DNA from: Streptomyces drozdowiczii
GTDB lineage: Bacteria > Actinomycetota > Actinomycetes > Streptomycetales > Streptomycetaceae
DNA length: 64,000 nt
Assembly: GCF_026167665.1 (NCBI RefSeq)
Contig: NZ_CP098740.1
Coordinates: 5,270,001-5,334,000, forward strand
Direction of reading: 5' to 3'
This document shows positions 32,156-41,381 of this stretch, one piece after another; within the stretch, counting starts at the first letter, position 1; the number at the start of each line of letters is the position of its first letter. A program made the position numbers and the translations under genes. Below the pieces are notes generated by a model that was not told the DNA's origin, did no database searches, and saw only the letters and a list, made by a program, of their open reading frames with translations.

Positions 32156-33640
32156 ATGCTTGCCGACGAGGTGTTGGTCGCCGGACAGTGGCGCCAGGGC
32201 CGGGGCGCCCCCATCGAGACCGTCGACCCGGCCACCGGCCAGGTCATCGCCACCGTGCGTGCCGCGTCCCTCGAAGACGTCGAGGAGGCCGCCGCCGCGG
32301 CGACCCGGGCCGCCCGGGAGCCCGCCTGGCGCGAGCTGCCCGCCCACCTCCGTGCCCGGCTGCTGCACCGCGTCGCGGACCTCGTCGAGCAGGACGCCGA
32401 CCGGCTCTCCGCGCTCCAGACCGCGGACACCGGCAAGTGCCGCACCGAGACCCGGGCCCTCGTGCTCAGCGCCGCCGGCACCTTCCGCTACACCGCCGCC
32501 GCCCTGGAGACCGCCGAGGACGCGCTCACCCCGGCCCGCGGCCCGTACCTCACGATGAGCGTCCACGAACCCATCGGCGTCGTCGGCGCGATCACCCCCT
32601 GGAACTCGCCGATCGCCAGCGACGCCCAGAAGCTCGCCCCCGCCCTCGCCGCCGGAAACGCGGTCCTCCTCAAGCCCGCCGAGTGGACCCCGCTCGTCGC
32701 CCTCGCGCTCGGCCGCCTGGTCCACCAGGCGCTCACCGAGGCCGGACTGCCGACCGCCCTGCTCTCCGTCCTGCCGGGCCGGGGCAGCGTCATCGGCGAC
32801 GCGATCGTCCGTCACCCGGCCGTCGGCAAGGTCACCTTCACCGGCGGCACGGAGACCGGCCGCACCCTCGCCCACGCCGCCGCCGACAAGCTGATCCCGG
32901 TCTCGCTCGAACTCGGCGGCAAGTCCCCGACGATCGTGCTGGAGGACGCCGACCTCGAACAGGCCCTCGCCGGCGTCATGTACGGGATCTTCTCGTCCAG
33001 CGGGCAGAGCTGCATCGCCGGTTCCCGCCTCTTCGTGCACCGCTCCCGCTACGAGGAGTTCCTCGGCGAACTCGTCGCCCGTACGGAGAAACTGCGCGTC
33101 GGCCCCGGCACCGACCCGGACACCCAGGTCGCCCCGCTGGTCCACCACCGCCACCGCGACAGCGTCGCCGCCTACGTCGACCTGGCCCGCGCGGAGGGCG
33201 CCACCGTCCGCTGCGGGGGAGCGGCCCCCGAGGGCGAGCGCTACCGGGACGGCGCCTACTACCTGCCCACCGTCCTGGACGGCCTGCCGAACACCGCCAG
33301 GGTCTGCCAGGAGGAGATCTTCGGACCGGTCCTGGTCGCCCTGCCCTTCGAGGACGAGGACGACCTCGTCGCCCAGGCCAACGACAGCGTCTACGGCCTG
33401 GCCTGCGGCATCTGGACCCGCGACCACGCCCGTGCCTGGCGGCTCGCCCGCCGCATCGACGCGGGCACCGCCTGGATCAACACGTACAAGCAGTTCAGCA
33501 TCTCCACCCCGTTCGGCGGGCTGAAGGACAGCGGCATCGGCACCGAGAAGGGCCGCGACCTCATCCGCGGCTACCAACGGCAGAAGTCCCTCTACTGGGC
33601 CACCGACACCACCCCGCTGCCCTGGGCCGCCGCCCACTGA
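32156..33640 (+). CDS. Aldehyde dehydrogenase
   Basis: A 494-residue NAD(P)-dependent aldehyde dehydrogenase. Catalytic Cys286 lies in SSGQSCIAGSR and the general base Glu252 in LELGGKSP; cofactor-binding ITPWNSP and FTGGTETG are present. GCAGGAGG before ATG 32156 fixes the start. It is the first gene of the plus-strand catabolic cluster. In that setting it most likely oxidises a ring-cleavage semialdehyde (as 2-hydroxymuconic semialdehyde dehydrogenases do) or an aromatic aldehyde. Confidence 0.93.
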   Translation: MLADEVLVAGQWRQGRGAPIETVDPATGQVIATVRAASLEDVEEAAAAATRAAREPAWRELPAHLRARLLHRVADLVEQDADRLSALQTADTGKCRTETRALVLSAAGTFRYTAAALETAEDALTPARGPYLTMSVHEPIGVVGAITPWNSPIASDAQKLAPALAAGNAVLLKPAEWTPLVALALGRLVHQALTEAGLPTALLSVLPGRGSVIGDAIVRHPAVGKVTFTGGTETGRTLAHAAADKLIPVSLELGGKSPTIVLEDADLEQALAGVMYGIFSSSGQSCIAGSRLFVHRSRYEEFLGELVARTEKLRVGPGTDPDTQVAPLVHHRHRDSVAAYVDLARAEGATVRCGGAAPEGERYRDGAYYLPTVLDGLPNTARVCQEEIFGPVLVALPFEDEDDLVAQANDSVYGLACGIWTRDHARAWRLARRIDAGTAWINTYKQFSISTPFGGLKDSGIGTEKGRDLIRGYQRQKSLYWATDTTPLPWAAAH

Positions 33641-33678
33641 CACCGCACGCGCCCCACCCACCCGAGCGGGAGGACCCC

Positions 33679-34626
33679 ATGCCCCACGACCACCCCCACG
33701 ACCGGCCGATAGCCCGGCTCCGCGCCCTGCGCTCCGTCGAACTCCACACGCCCGCCCTCACCGAGTCCGCCGACTTCTACGCCGAGGTCTGGGGCCTGGA
33801 ACCCGTCGAGCGCGACACCGACGCCACCTGGCTGCGCGGCACCGGCGAGGAACACCACGTCCTGCACCTCACCCGCGCCGACCGCAACGGCCTCGGCCGC
33901 ATCAGCTTCGCCGTCGCCACCCCCGCCGAGATCGACGAGGCCGCCCGCCGCCTCCTCGCCCGCGGCATCGTCCCCGTCGCCGGACCCGGCCCCCTCGACC
34001 AGGTCGGCGGCGGCTACGGACTCCGCTTCACCGACCCCGAGGGCCGGCTGATCGAACTCAGCGCCCAGACCCACGCCGTCACCCCGCGCGGCCGGGACGG
34101 CGCCGTCCCCGTCGGCGTCACCCACACCGTCCTCAACACCACGGACATCGACGCCGCCGTCGCCTTCTACACCTCCGTCCTCGGACTGCGCGTCTCCGAC
34201 TGGTCCGAGCACCAGATGGCCTTCCTGCGCTGCAACGCCGACCACCACTGCATCGCCTTCAACCAGGCCGAGTGGGCGTCCCTCAACCACGTCGCGTACG
34301 AGATGCCGTCCGTCGACCACTTCATGCGCGGCCTCGGCCGGCTCCGCCACCACGGCATCACCCCCCAGTGGGGGCCCGGCCGGCACGGCCCCGGCAACAA
34401 CACCTTCTCCTACTTCACCGATCCGGCCGGACTCGTCTGCGAATACACCTCCGAGGTCGCCCAGATCGTGGAGGACGCCTGGATCGCCAAGGTCTGGCGC
34501 CGCACCCCCGACCTCTCCGACCTCTGGGGCACCGCCGGACCGCCGTCCCCCGCCATCCGCCGCCACATGGCCGGTATCCCCGACCCCGGCCCCCTCACCA
34601 CCACCCCGGAAGAGGTGACCGCGTGA
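33679..34626 (+). CDS. Type I extradiol (meta-cleavage) dioxygenase, VOC family
   Basis: A 315-residue, two-module vicinal-oxygen-chelate protein. The second module carries a complete iron triad: His149 (GVTHTVLN), His204 (LNHVAYEM) and Glu255 (VCEYTSE), with the extradiol signature GRHGPGNNTFSYFTDPAG between them. It should cleave a catechol-type ring next to the two hydroxyls. Position between the ALDH and hydrolase genes fits the classic meta pathway. GGGAGG precedes ATG 33679. The stop overlaps the next gene (GTGA). Confidence 0.9.
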   Translation: MPHDHPHDRPIARLRALRSVELHTPALTESADFYAEVWGLEPVERDTDATWLRGTGEEHHVLHLTRADRNGLGRISFAVATPAEIDEAARRLLARGIVPVAGPGPLDQVGGGYGLRFTDPEGRLIELSAQTHAVTPRGRDGAVPVGVTHTVLNTTDIDAAVAFYTSVLGLRVSDWSEHQMAFLRCNADHHCIAFNQAEWASLNHVAYEMPSVDHFMRGLGRLRHHGITPQWGPGRHGPGNNTFSYFTDPAGLVCEYTSEVAQIVEDAWIAKVWRRTPDLSDLWGTAGPPSPAIRRHMAGIPDPGPLTTTPEEVTA

Positions 34627-35462
34627 CCACCGTCCTCCACCCCCGCCCGGACACCGCCGCCCGCCCCGGACCCGCCGTCCGCCGCGTCGCCCTCGTCGGC
34701 TGGGGCGCCATCGGCCGCGTCGTCGGCACCGCCCTCGCCGAGGGCCGCGTCCCCGGCGCCGAACTCACCTGCGTCATCGACAACCGGCCCCTGGTGGACG
34801 CCCCCGCGCCCCAGCTCTCCTTCGAGGACGCCCTCGCCGTCTGCGACCTCGTGGTCGAAGCCGCCGGCCAGGCCGTCGTACGGGAATGGGCCGAGCGCGT
34901 CCTCACCAGCGGCGCCGACCTGCTCATCGCCTCCACCGGAGCCCTGGTCGACCCCAAACTCACCGCCCGGCTGCGCGCCGCAGGGCCCGGCCGCGTCTAC
35001 TTCACCGGGGGCGCCGTCGGCGGGCTCGACCTCCTCCAGGCCGTCCGCGGCCTCGGCCCCCTCACCTCCGTCACCCTCACCACCACCAAGCTGCCCGCCA
35101 CCCTCCACCAGCCCTGGATGGACGAGGAACTGACGGACCGGCTGCGCACCACCACCGCACCCGTCGAGGTCATGCGCGGCACCGCCCGGGACGTCCCGGT
35201 GAAGTTCCCCAGGTCGACCAACGTCGCCGCCTCGGTCGCCCTCGCCACCGGCGACCCGGACCTGGTGGAGGTCGTCGTCGTCGCGGACCCGGACGCCACC
35301 CTCACCCGGCACGTCATCGAGGCGGCGGGCCCGCACGGCAGCTACCGCTTCGAGGTCGCCCACCGCCCCGACGCCGCCAACCCCGCCACCAGCCAGGTCG
35401 TCCCGCACGCCGTGCTCCGCAGCCTCGGCGCCGTCGTCGGACGGGCGGGGCAGATCCTGTGA
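34623..35462 (+). CDS. Aspartate dehydrogenase-like (DUF108) oxidoreductase
   Basis: A 279-residue NAD-binding protein with GWGAIG (26-31) and the overall layout of L-aspartate dehydrogenase/NadX: Rossmann domain, then TTTKLPATLHQPW and KFPRSTNVAASVALATGD. In NAD synthesis such enzymes make iminoaspartate, but no nadA or nadC is here. In a catabolic cluster a different amino- or oxo-acid substrate is more likely. GTG 34623 and the stop at 35462 overlap both neighbours by four bases, so it is made together with the dioxygenase and the hydrolase. Confidence 0.8.
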   Translation: MTTVLHPRPDTAARPGPAVRRVALVGWGAIGRVVGTALAEGRVPGAELTCVIDNRPLVDAPAPQLSFEDALAVCDLVVEAAGQAVVREWAERVLTSGADLLIASTGALVDPKLTARLRAAGPGRVYFTGGAVGGLDLLQAVRGLGPLTSVTLTTTKLPATLHQPWMDEELTDRLRTTTAPVEVMRGTARDVPVKFPRSTNVAASVALATGDPDLVEVVVVADPDATLTRHVIEAAGPHGSYRFEVAHRPDAANPATSQVVPHAVLRSLGAVVGRAGQIL

Positions 35463-36243
35463 CCGCCGGAATCCACACCCGCGAAGCCGGCGACCCGGAC
35501 GCCCCGCTCCTGCTCTGCCTGCACGGCATCGGCTCCTCCTCCGCCGCCTTCGCCCCCCAGCTCGACGGGCTCGCCGACCAGGTACGGGTCGTCGCCTGGG
35601 ACGCCCCCGGCTACGCGGACTCCGCCGACCCGGACCACGCCCCCGGCCTCGACGGCTACGCGGACACCGCCGCCGCCCTCATCCGCGAACGCGGCGGCCC
35701 CGCCCACGTCCTCGGCGTCTCCTGGGGCGGCGTCATCGCCCTCCGCCTCGCCGCCCGCCACCCGGACCTCGTCGCCTCCCTGATCGTCGCCGACTCAAGC
35801 CGGGGCTCCGGCACCGACCCGGACAGGGCGAAGGCCATGCGCGGGCGCGCCGAACAGCTCGCCGCCGAAGGGCCCGAGGCGTTCGCCGCCGCCCGGGGGC
35901 CCCGGCTCGTCTCGGACGGCGCACCCCCCGAACTCGTCGCCCGCGTCGTCGCCACCATGGCCGCCTCCGTCCGCGGCCCCGGCTACGGCTACGCCGCCGA
36001 CGCCATGGCGGACGCCGACCTCACCGACGACCTGCCCGCCATCACCGCACCGGCCCTCGTGCTCTGCGGCGAACAGGACACGGTCACCGGCACCGCCGAG
36101 TCCCAGGCCATCGCCGGGGCCTGGAGAAATCCGTCTACGTCACCCTCTCCGGCGCCGGACACCTCGCCAACCAGGAACGCCCCGAGGCGTTCAACGCCTG
36201 GGTCCGCGCCCACCTCCACGTCGTCGCCCGCGTACCCGCGTAA
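35459..36243 (+). CDS. Alpha/beta hydrolase, meta-cleavage-product type (one-base break)
   Basis: A serine hydrolase with LLCLHGIGSSS (oxyanion region), nucleophile Ser88 in GVSWGG, Asp in LCGEQDTVTG and, after the break, His in GAGHLANQERP. Such hydrolases follow extradiol dioxygenases and cut C-C bonds of ring-fission products. The frame breaks at 36116-36119. One more G there restores a 261-residue protein ending HVVARVPA at TAA 36241-36243. As sequenced, the catalytic His would be lost. GTG 35459 overlaps the upstream stop. Confidence 0.85.
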
Positions 36244-36286
36244 CGACGAACCCCCCACCCACCCCGAACGAACCCAGGAGCATCCC

Positions 36287-36808
36287 GTGCCCATCGACAA
36301 GACCCCGTACGAGAACAACGGCGACCTCGCGAAGTTCACCGACTCGCTCATCGCCACCAAGGACTCCCGCGAACCCGACTGGGACACCCTCTCCTTCCAG
36401 GAGAAGGCCGGCGCCCAGTACCGCCGCGCCCAGATCCGGTACGTCGGCTCCGGCGCCACCGGCAACCACGAGAGCGACAACCGCATCCTGCCCTCGGGCG
36501 GCTTCACCCTCTCCAACATGCTGCTCCCGCCGGGCGCCGAGGGCCCCGAGCACACCCACCACGACGTGGAGGAGGCGTTCTTCGTCCTGGAGGGGCAGGT
36601 CAGGGTCGGCATCCACCGGGGCGCCGACGAGACCGAGTACCGCACGCTCGGCTACCGGGACATGATCGTCGTCCCCGCCGGGGTGGCCCGCTCCCTGAAG
36701 AACGAGGGCGACACCGACGCCCTGTTCTGCGTCATCATCGGCACCCGGAAGCCGCAGGTGCCGACCTACCCCGAGCACTCGCCGATGCACGGCGTCACCC
36801 GCGACTGA
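36287..36808 (+). CDS. Cupin-domain protein
   Basis: A 173-residue single cupin with the metal motif EHTHHDVEEAFFVLEG and the second motif MIVVPAGVARSLKNEG. It may be a dioxygenase, isomerase or ligand-binding protein of the pathway; sequence does not decide. AGGAG lies about 8 bases before GTG 36287. The stop overlaps the next ATG by one base (TGATG). Confidence 0.83.
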   Translation: MPIDKTPYENNGDLAKFTDSLIATKDSREPDWDTLSFQEKAGAQYRRAQIRYVGSGATGNHESDNRILPSGGFTLSNMLLPPGAEGPEHTHHDVEEAFFVLEGQVRVGIHRGADETEYRTLGYRDMIVVPAGVARSLKNEGDTDALFCVIIGTRKPQVPTYPEHSPMHGVTRD

Positions 36809-37566
36809 TGGCCGCCGACGACACCTCCCGCACGGTCGTCGTCACCGGCGCCGGCCGCGGCCTCGGACTGGCCGCGGCCCGCCGGATCGGCGGCGACGGA
36901 CACCGCGTCGTCATCGCCGAACTGGACGAGGCCACCGGCCGTCAGGCGGCCGGGAAGCTCCGCGCCGACGGCATCACCGCGGACTACCACCCGCTCGACG
37001 TCGCCGACCCGGACTCCGTCGCCGCCCTCGCCGACACCCTCGCCGGTGACGGCAGCCGGCTGTACGGGCTGGTCAACAACGCCGGGCTGGCCAACGCGGT
37101 GGGCGGCAAGCCGTTCCACGAGATCGACGTCGAGGCGTGGGACCGCATCATGACGGTCAACGCGCGCGGGCCCTGGCTCGTCGCCCGCGCCCTCCTCCCG
37201 CTCATGCGGGCCCACGGCGTCGGACGCATCGTCAACCTCGCCTCGGACGCCGCGCTCTACGGCTCACCCCGGCTCGCCCACTACATCGCGTCCAAGGGCG
37301 CCGTGATCTCCCTGACCCGGGCGATGGCCCGCGAGACGGGCGACCTCGGCATCACCGTCAACGCGGTGGCGCCCGGCCTCACGGAGGGGGAGTCCGCCGT
37401 GGACATCCCCGCCGAACGCCACGAGCTGTACCGGCTGAACCGGGCGATCTCCCGCCCCCAGCAACCGTCCGACCTGGTCGGCCTCATCGCCTTCCTCATC
37501 GGCGAGGAGTCCGGCTACATCACGGGCCAGACGTTCGCCGTGAACGGCGGCTTCACGATGCAGTGA
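36808..37566 (+). CDS. Short-chain dehydrogenase/reductase 1
   Basis: A 252-residue classical SDR with TGAGRGLG (13-20), NNAG, and the catalytic Tyr159-xxx-Lys163 (HYIASKG); it ends GQTFAVNGGF. In the cluster it may rearomatise a cis-dihydrodiol made by the Rieske oxygenase. It starts one base inside the cupin stop. Two copies of the dispersed repeat separate it from the next gene. Confidence 0.9.
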   Translation: MAADDTSRTVVVTGAGRGLGLAAARRIGGDGHRVVIAELDEATGRQAAGKLRADGITADYHPLDVADPDSVAALADTLAGDGSRLYGLVNNAGLANAVGGKPFHEIDVEAWDRIMTVNARGPWLVARALLPLMRAHGVGRIVNLASDAALYGSPRLAHYIASKGAVISLTRAMARETGDLGITVNAVAPGLTEGESAVDIPAERHELYRLNRAISRPQQPSDLVGLIAFLIGEESGYITGQTFAVNGGFTMQ

Positions 37567-37574
37567 CGAACGAA

Positions 37575-37630
37575 AGCCCGTCCGGCGATTGAGGACAAGG
37601 CAGTTCAAGCCCGTCCGGCGATTGAGGACA
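37575..37630. repeat. Dispersed intergenic repeat, copy 3 (two direct arms)
   Basis: Two identical 23-base units in the same orientation (37575-37597 and 37608-37630; core AGCCCGTCCGGCGATTGAGG), so unlike copy 1 they cannot form the long hairpin with each other. They lie inside an otherwise tight operon. Confidence 0.85.
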
Positions 37631-37672
37631 CCCCACCACCGCCCGCACCCACCCACCCGCTAGGAGCCGCAC

Positions 37673-38467
37673 ATGGACCTCCAGCTGAAAGGCCACCGCC
37701 TACTCGTCACCGGCGGCAGCTCCGGCGTCGGCCTCGCCACCGTCCGCGCGCTCCTCGCGGAGGGCGCCCGCGTCGCCACCTGCGGCCGCCGCCCCGACGC
37801 CCTCGCCGCCGCCCTCGACGGCCTCGCCGGACCCGACACCCTCTACCACGCCCCCTGCGACGTCACCGACGAGGCCGCCGTACGCGCCTTCACCGACGCC
37901 GCCGCCGACCACTTCGGCGGACTCGACGGCCTCGTCAACAACGCCGGCGCCTCCCGGATGAAACCCTTCGCCGAGACCACCGCCGCCGACTGGCGCGAGG
38001 AGCTGGAGCTCAAGTTCTTCGGCGTCCTCAACCCGCTGCACGCCGCCCTGCCCCACCTCCGCGCCTCCGGCGCCGCCCGCGCCGCCTCCGTCGTCAACAT
38101 CAACGCGGTCCTCGCCAAGCAGCCCGAGACCCGGCTGATGACCACCAGCGCCGCCCGCGCCGGCATCCTCAACCTCTCCACCTCGCTGTCCAAGGAACTG
38201 GCCCCCGACGGCATCCGCGTCAACTCCGTCTGCCTCGGCCTCATCGACACCGGGCAGTGGGAACGCCGGTACGCCGCCTCCGGCTCCCCGCTGGACTACC
38301 CCGCCTGGCAGGCGGAACTCGCCGCCGTCCGGGGCATCGCCCTCGGCCGCCTCGGCAACGCCGACGAAGTCGCGTACGCCGTCACCGCCCTCCTCTCGCC
38401 CCGCGCCTCGTACATCACCGGCACCACCGTCGACGTCTGCGGCGGCGTCAACCGCGCGGTCGCGTAA
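37673..38467 (+). CDS. Short-chain dehydrogenase/reductase 2 with degenerate catalytic triad
   Basis: A 264-residue SDR fold with an intact cofactor motif TGGSSGVG (13-20), NNAG and a typical C-terminus (ASYITGTTVDVCGG). At the active site the expected Y-S-A-A-K is T158-S-A-A-R162, and the upstream catalytic serine position reads NINAV. Tyr, Lys and probably Ser are thus all replaced. It may be a non-canonical reductase, a binding or structural partner, or it may use another acid. TAGGAG precedes ATG 37673. Confidence 0.85.
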   Translation: MDLQLKGHRLLVTGGSSGVGLATVRALLAEGARVATCGRRPDALAAALDGLAGPDTLYHAPCDVTDEAAVRAFTDAAADHFGGLDGLVNNAGASRMKPFAETTAADWREELELKFFGVLNPLHAALPHLRASGAARAASVVNINAVLAKQPETRLMTTSAARAGILNLSTSLSKELAPDGIRVNSVCLGLIDTGQWERRYAASGSPLDYPAWQAELAAVRGIALGRLGNADEVAYAVTALLSPRASYITGTTVDVCGGVNRAVA

Positions 38468-38499
38468 CCCGTCCCCCAACCCCCTCAGGAGCACCCGAC

Positions 38500-40170
38500 A
38501 TGACCCGACCCAACGGCGGCGACCTGCTCGTCGAGACGCTACGCGGACTGGGCGTCGACACGGTGTTCGGCATCGTCAGCGTGCACAACCTGCCGCTCGT
38601 CGAAGCCGTCGACCGCGACCTGCGCTTCGTCCCCGTCCGCCACGAGGCCGCCGCGGTCAACGCCGCCGACGGCTACGCCCGCGCCACCGGCCGGCTCGGC
38701 TGCGCCCTCACCAGCACCGGTACGGGAGCGGGCAACGCGGCCGGCTCCCTCATCGAGTCCCTCAGCTCCGGCACCCCCGTCCTGCACGTCACCGGCCAGA
38801 TCGACAGCGCCTACCTCGGCTCCGGGCGCGGCTTCATCCACGAGACCAAGGACCAGCTCGGCATGCTCCGCGCGGTCTCCGCGCACGCCGTCACCGTCAC
38901 CGACGCCGAGAGCGCCGGCGACCTCCTGCGCGAGGCCGCCGCCCGCGCCCTGACCGCCCCGCACGGCCCGGTCAGCGTCGAGTGGCCCATCGACCTCCAG
39001 TTCGCCCCCCAGCGGCTCACCGGCACCCCCGTCCCCGCGCCCGCCACCCCGGCCCTGCCCGACCCGGCGCTCCTGGACGAGGCGGCCGCCCTGCTGTCCG
39101 CCGCCCGCCGCCCCCTCCTCTGGGCCGGCGGCGGCGCCAACACCGCCCGCCCCGAGGTCGCCGCACTCCTCGACGCCCTGAACGCCGGGCTCGTCACCTC
39201 CAACTCCGGACGCGGCGCCGTGCCCGAGTCCGACGAGCGGGTCCTCGGCAACTACGCCACCGCCCCGGCCGGCCGCGCCCTGCTCGCCGAGGCCGACGTC
39301 CTGCTCACCATCGGCACCCACTTCCGCTCCAACGAAACCGCCGACTACAGCCTCGGACTCCCCGCCACACACATCCAGATCGACCTGGACCCGGCCGCCC
39401 CCGGCCGCGTCCACCCGGCGACCGTCGCCCTCCACGGCGACGCCTCCGCCGTACTCGCCGCCCTCCTCGGCCGTGTCACCAGCGGGAGTACGGAGCCGAG
39501 CTGGCCCGGCCGCGTACGCGAGGCCCGTACCGCCGCCCGCGCCGCGCAGCGCCACGCCATCGGCCCGCAGGCCGCGATCAACGACGCGATACGCGACGCC
39601 TGCCCGCCCGGGTCCGTCATCGCCCGGGACGTCACCATCCCGTCCTCCACCTGGGGAAACCGGCTCCTGGAGATCACCGACCCGGCCACCAACGTCTTCC
39701 CGCGCGGCGGCGGCATCGGCCAGGGACTCGCCATGGGCATCGGCGCCGCACTCGGCCGCCCCGACACCCCCACCGTCGTCATCGCCGGCGACGGCGGCCT
39801 CGCCGTCCACCTCGGCGAACTCCTCACCCTCGCCCAGGAGAAGCCCGACCTCACCCTCCTCGTCTTCAACGACGGCGGCTACGGCGTCCTGCGCAACATG
39901 CAGGACAACCACTTCCCCCGCCGCTCCGGCGTCGACCTCACCACCCCCGACTTCACCCTGCTCGCCGCCGCCACCGGCCTCCCGTACGCCCGGATCGCCG
40001 CCGAGGCCGACGCCGGACCCGTCATCAAGGAAGCCGTCGCGACCCCGGGCCCCACCCTCGTGGAGATCGACCTCACCGCGCTCGGCCCGATGAACACCCC
40101 CTTCACCCCGCCCGTCAAACTCCCCGCCGCCGCCACCGGCACCCCCGCAGAAGGAGGCGACCCGTCATGA
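38500..40170 (+). CDS. Thiamine diphosphate-dependent lyase/decarboxylase (acetolactate synthase-like)
   Basis: A 556-residue, three-domain ThDP enzyme. The activating Glu49 lies in VPVRHEAAAVNAADG, and the ThDP/Mg motif begins GDGG at 430-433 and ends with Asn457 in FNDGGYG. The central domain resembles acetolactate synthase/benzoylformate decarboxylase. It could decarboxylate or ligate a 2-oxo acid from ring fission. TCAGGAG precedes ATG 38500. An ATGA overlap joins it to the reductase gene. Confidence 0.88.
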   Translation: MTRPNGGDLLVETLRGLGVDTVFGIVSVHNLPLVEAVDRDLRFVPVRHEAAAVNAADGYARATGRLGCALTSTGTGAGNAAGSLIESLSSGTPVLHVTGQIDSAYLGSGRGFIHETKDQLGMLRAVSAHAVTVTDAESAGDLLREAAARALTAPHGPVSVEWPIDLQFAPQRLTGTPVPAPATPALPDPALLDEAAALLSAARRPLLWAGGGANTARPEVAALLDALNAGLVTSNSGRGAVPESDERVLGNYATAPAGRALLAEADVLLTIGTHFRSNETADYSLGLPATHIQIDLDPAAPGRVHPATVALHGDASAVLAALLGRVTSGSTEPSWPGRVREARTAARAAQRHAIGPQAAINDAIRDACPPGSVIARDVTIPSSTWGNRLLEITDPATNVFPRGGGIGQGLAMGIGAALGRPDTPTVVIAGDGGLAVHLGELLTLAQEKPDLTLLVFNDGGYGVLRNMQDNHFPRRSGVDLTTPDFTLLAAATGLPYARIAAEADAGPVIKEAVATPGPTLVEIDLTALGPMNTPFTPPVKLPAAATGTPAEGGDPS

Positions 40171-41123
40171 CACCCGCCGAGGAGCCCCGGCTCGACCTGC
40201 TCGTCCACCGCATGACGTGGGAGGCCGACGGAGTCCTGAGCATCGAACTCACCCACCCCGAGGGCAAGCCCCTCCCCGCCTGGCGCCCCGGCGCCCACAT
40301 CGACGTCCACACCGGCGGCCACGTCCGCCAGTACTCCCTGTGCTCCGACCCCGCCGACACCACCCGCTGGCGCATCGGCGTCCTGCGCGAACCCGCCTCC
40401 CGGGGCGGCTCCGCCCACATCCACAGCGAACTCCGCCCCGGCCGGACCGTCCACGTCCAGGGCCCCCGCAACCACTTCGCGCTCGACCCCGACGCCCCCG
40501 GCTACCTCTTCGTCGCCGGCGGCATCGGCATCACCCCGCTCCTGGCCATGGCCCGCGAGGCCGCCCGCACCGGCACCCCCTGGCGGCTCGTCCACGGCGG
40601 CCGCACCCGCGCCTCCATGGCCTTCACCGCCGAACTCACCGCCCTCGCCGCACAGCCCGGCGGCAGCGTCGAGTTCATCCCCCAGGACGAACAGGGCCAC
40701 CCCGACCTCGACACCCTCCTCACCGGCCTCGCACCCGGCACCCAGGTCTACTGCTGCGGCCCCGAACCCCTCCTCGCCGCCGTCGAGGAACGCCGCCCCG
40801 ACGCCCGTACCGAACGCTTCGCCGCACCCGCCGCCGCACCCCGCGACGGCGAGGACACCGGCTTCGACCTCGTCTGCTCCCGCACCGGCCGCACCGTCGA
40901 GGTCGCCCCCGGCACCTCCGCGCTCGACGCCCTGGAGAACGCCGGCATCCCCGTCGCCTCCTCCTGCCGCGACGGGATCTGCGGCACCTGCGAGACCAAG
41001 GTCCTCGAAGGCACCCCCGACCACCGCGACTTCCTCCTCAGCGAGGACGAACGCGCGGCCGGCGCCTCGATGATGCTCTGCGTCTCCCGGTCCCGCACCC
41101 CCCGCCTCGTACTCGACCTCTGA
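40167..41123 (+). CDS. VanB/PDR-type oxygenase reductase (FMN + 2Fe-2S)
   Basis: A 318-residue electron-transfer protein with FMN-binding RQYSLCSDP (54-62), NAD-binding FVAGGIGITPLLAMA and YCCGPEPLL, and a C-terminal plant-type ferredoxin with Cys267/272/275 (CRDGICGTC) and a late MLCVS cysteine. This single-component reductase class (phthalate dioxygenase reductase, VanB) feeds electrons directly to a Rieske oxygenase, here the one at 41382. Confidence 0.93.
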   Translation: MTPAEEPRLDLLVHRMTWEADGVLSIELTHPEGKPLPAWRPGAHIDVHTGGHVRQYSLCSDPADTTRWRIGVLREPASRGGSAHIHSELRPGRTVHVQGPRNHFALDPDAPGYLFVAGGIGITPLLAMAREAARTGTPWRLVHGGRTRASMAFTAELTALAAQPGGSVEFIPQDEQGHPDLDTLLTGLAPGTQVYCCGPEPLLAAVEERRPDARTERFAAPAAAPRDGEDTGFDLVCSRTGRTVEVAPGTSALDALENAGIPVASSCRDGICGTCETKVLEGTPDHRDFLLSEDERAAGASMMLCVSRSRTPRLVLDL

Positions 41124-41143
41124 CCCGCCCGAAGGGAGCCGAC

Positions 41144-41374
41144 ATGACCGGCCCGACCAGCCCGCAGTACCTCGACCCGCACCAGGCCCGCACCGCCGAG
41201 CCCACCCCGTACGAGAAGAAGCTCGCCGCCGTGATCGAGGAGGTCTTCGGCGGCGGGGCCCACGACCTGCCCGGACTCGTCGCCGGACTCAACGCCCGCG
41301 ACCTGCCCGCCCCCGACGGCAGCCCCTGGACCGAGGACACCTTCCGCGCCGAGATGCGCCGACTGGGAGCGTGA
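41144..41374 (+). CDS. Small Rieske-associated protein (recombinase-like HTH domain)
   Basis: A 76-residue protein with PYEKKLAAVIEEVFGGG, HDLPGLVAGLNA and SPWTEDTFRAEMRRLG, the pattern of the small 'recombinase-like helix-turn-helix' proteins that I recall next to Rieske oxygenase genes in proteobacteria. It resembles the DNA-reading end of serine recombinases but has no catalytic domain. Its role is unknown; an oxygenase accessory or regulatory subunit is possible. GAAGGGAG precedes ATG 41144, and it ends 7 bases before the oxygenase gene. Confidence 0.75.
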   Translation: MTGPTSPQYLDPHQARTAEPTPYEKKLAAVIEEVFGGGAHDLPGLVAGLNARDLPAPDGSPWTEDTFRAEMRRLGA

Positions 41375-41381
41375 GACAGCC

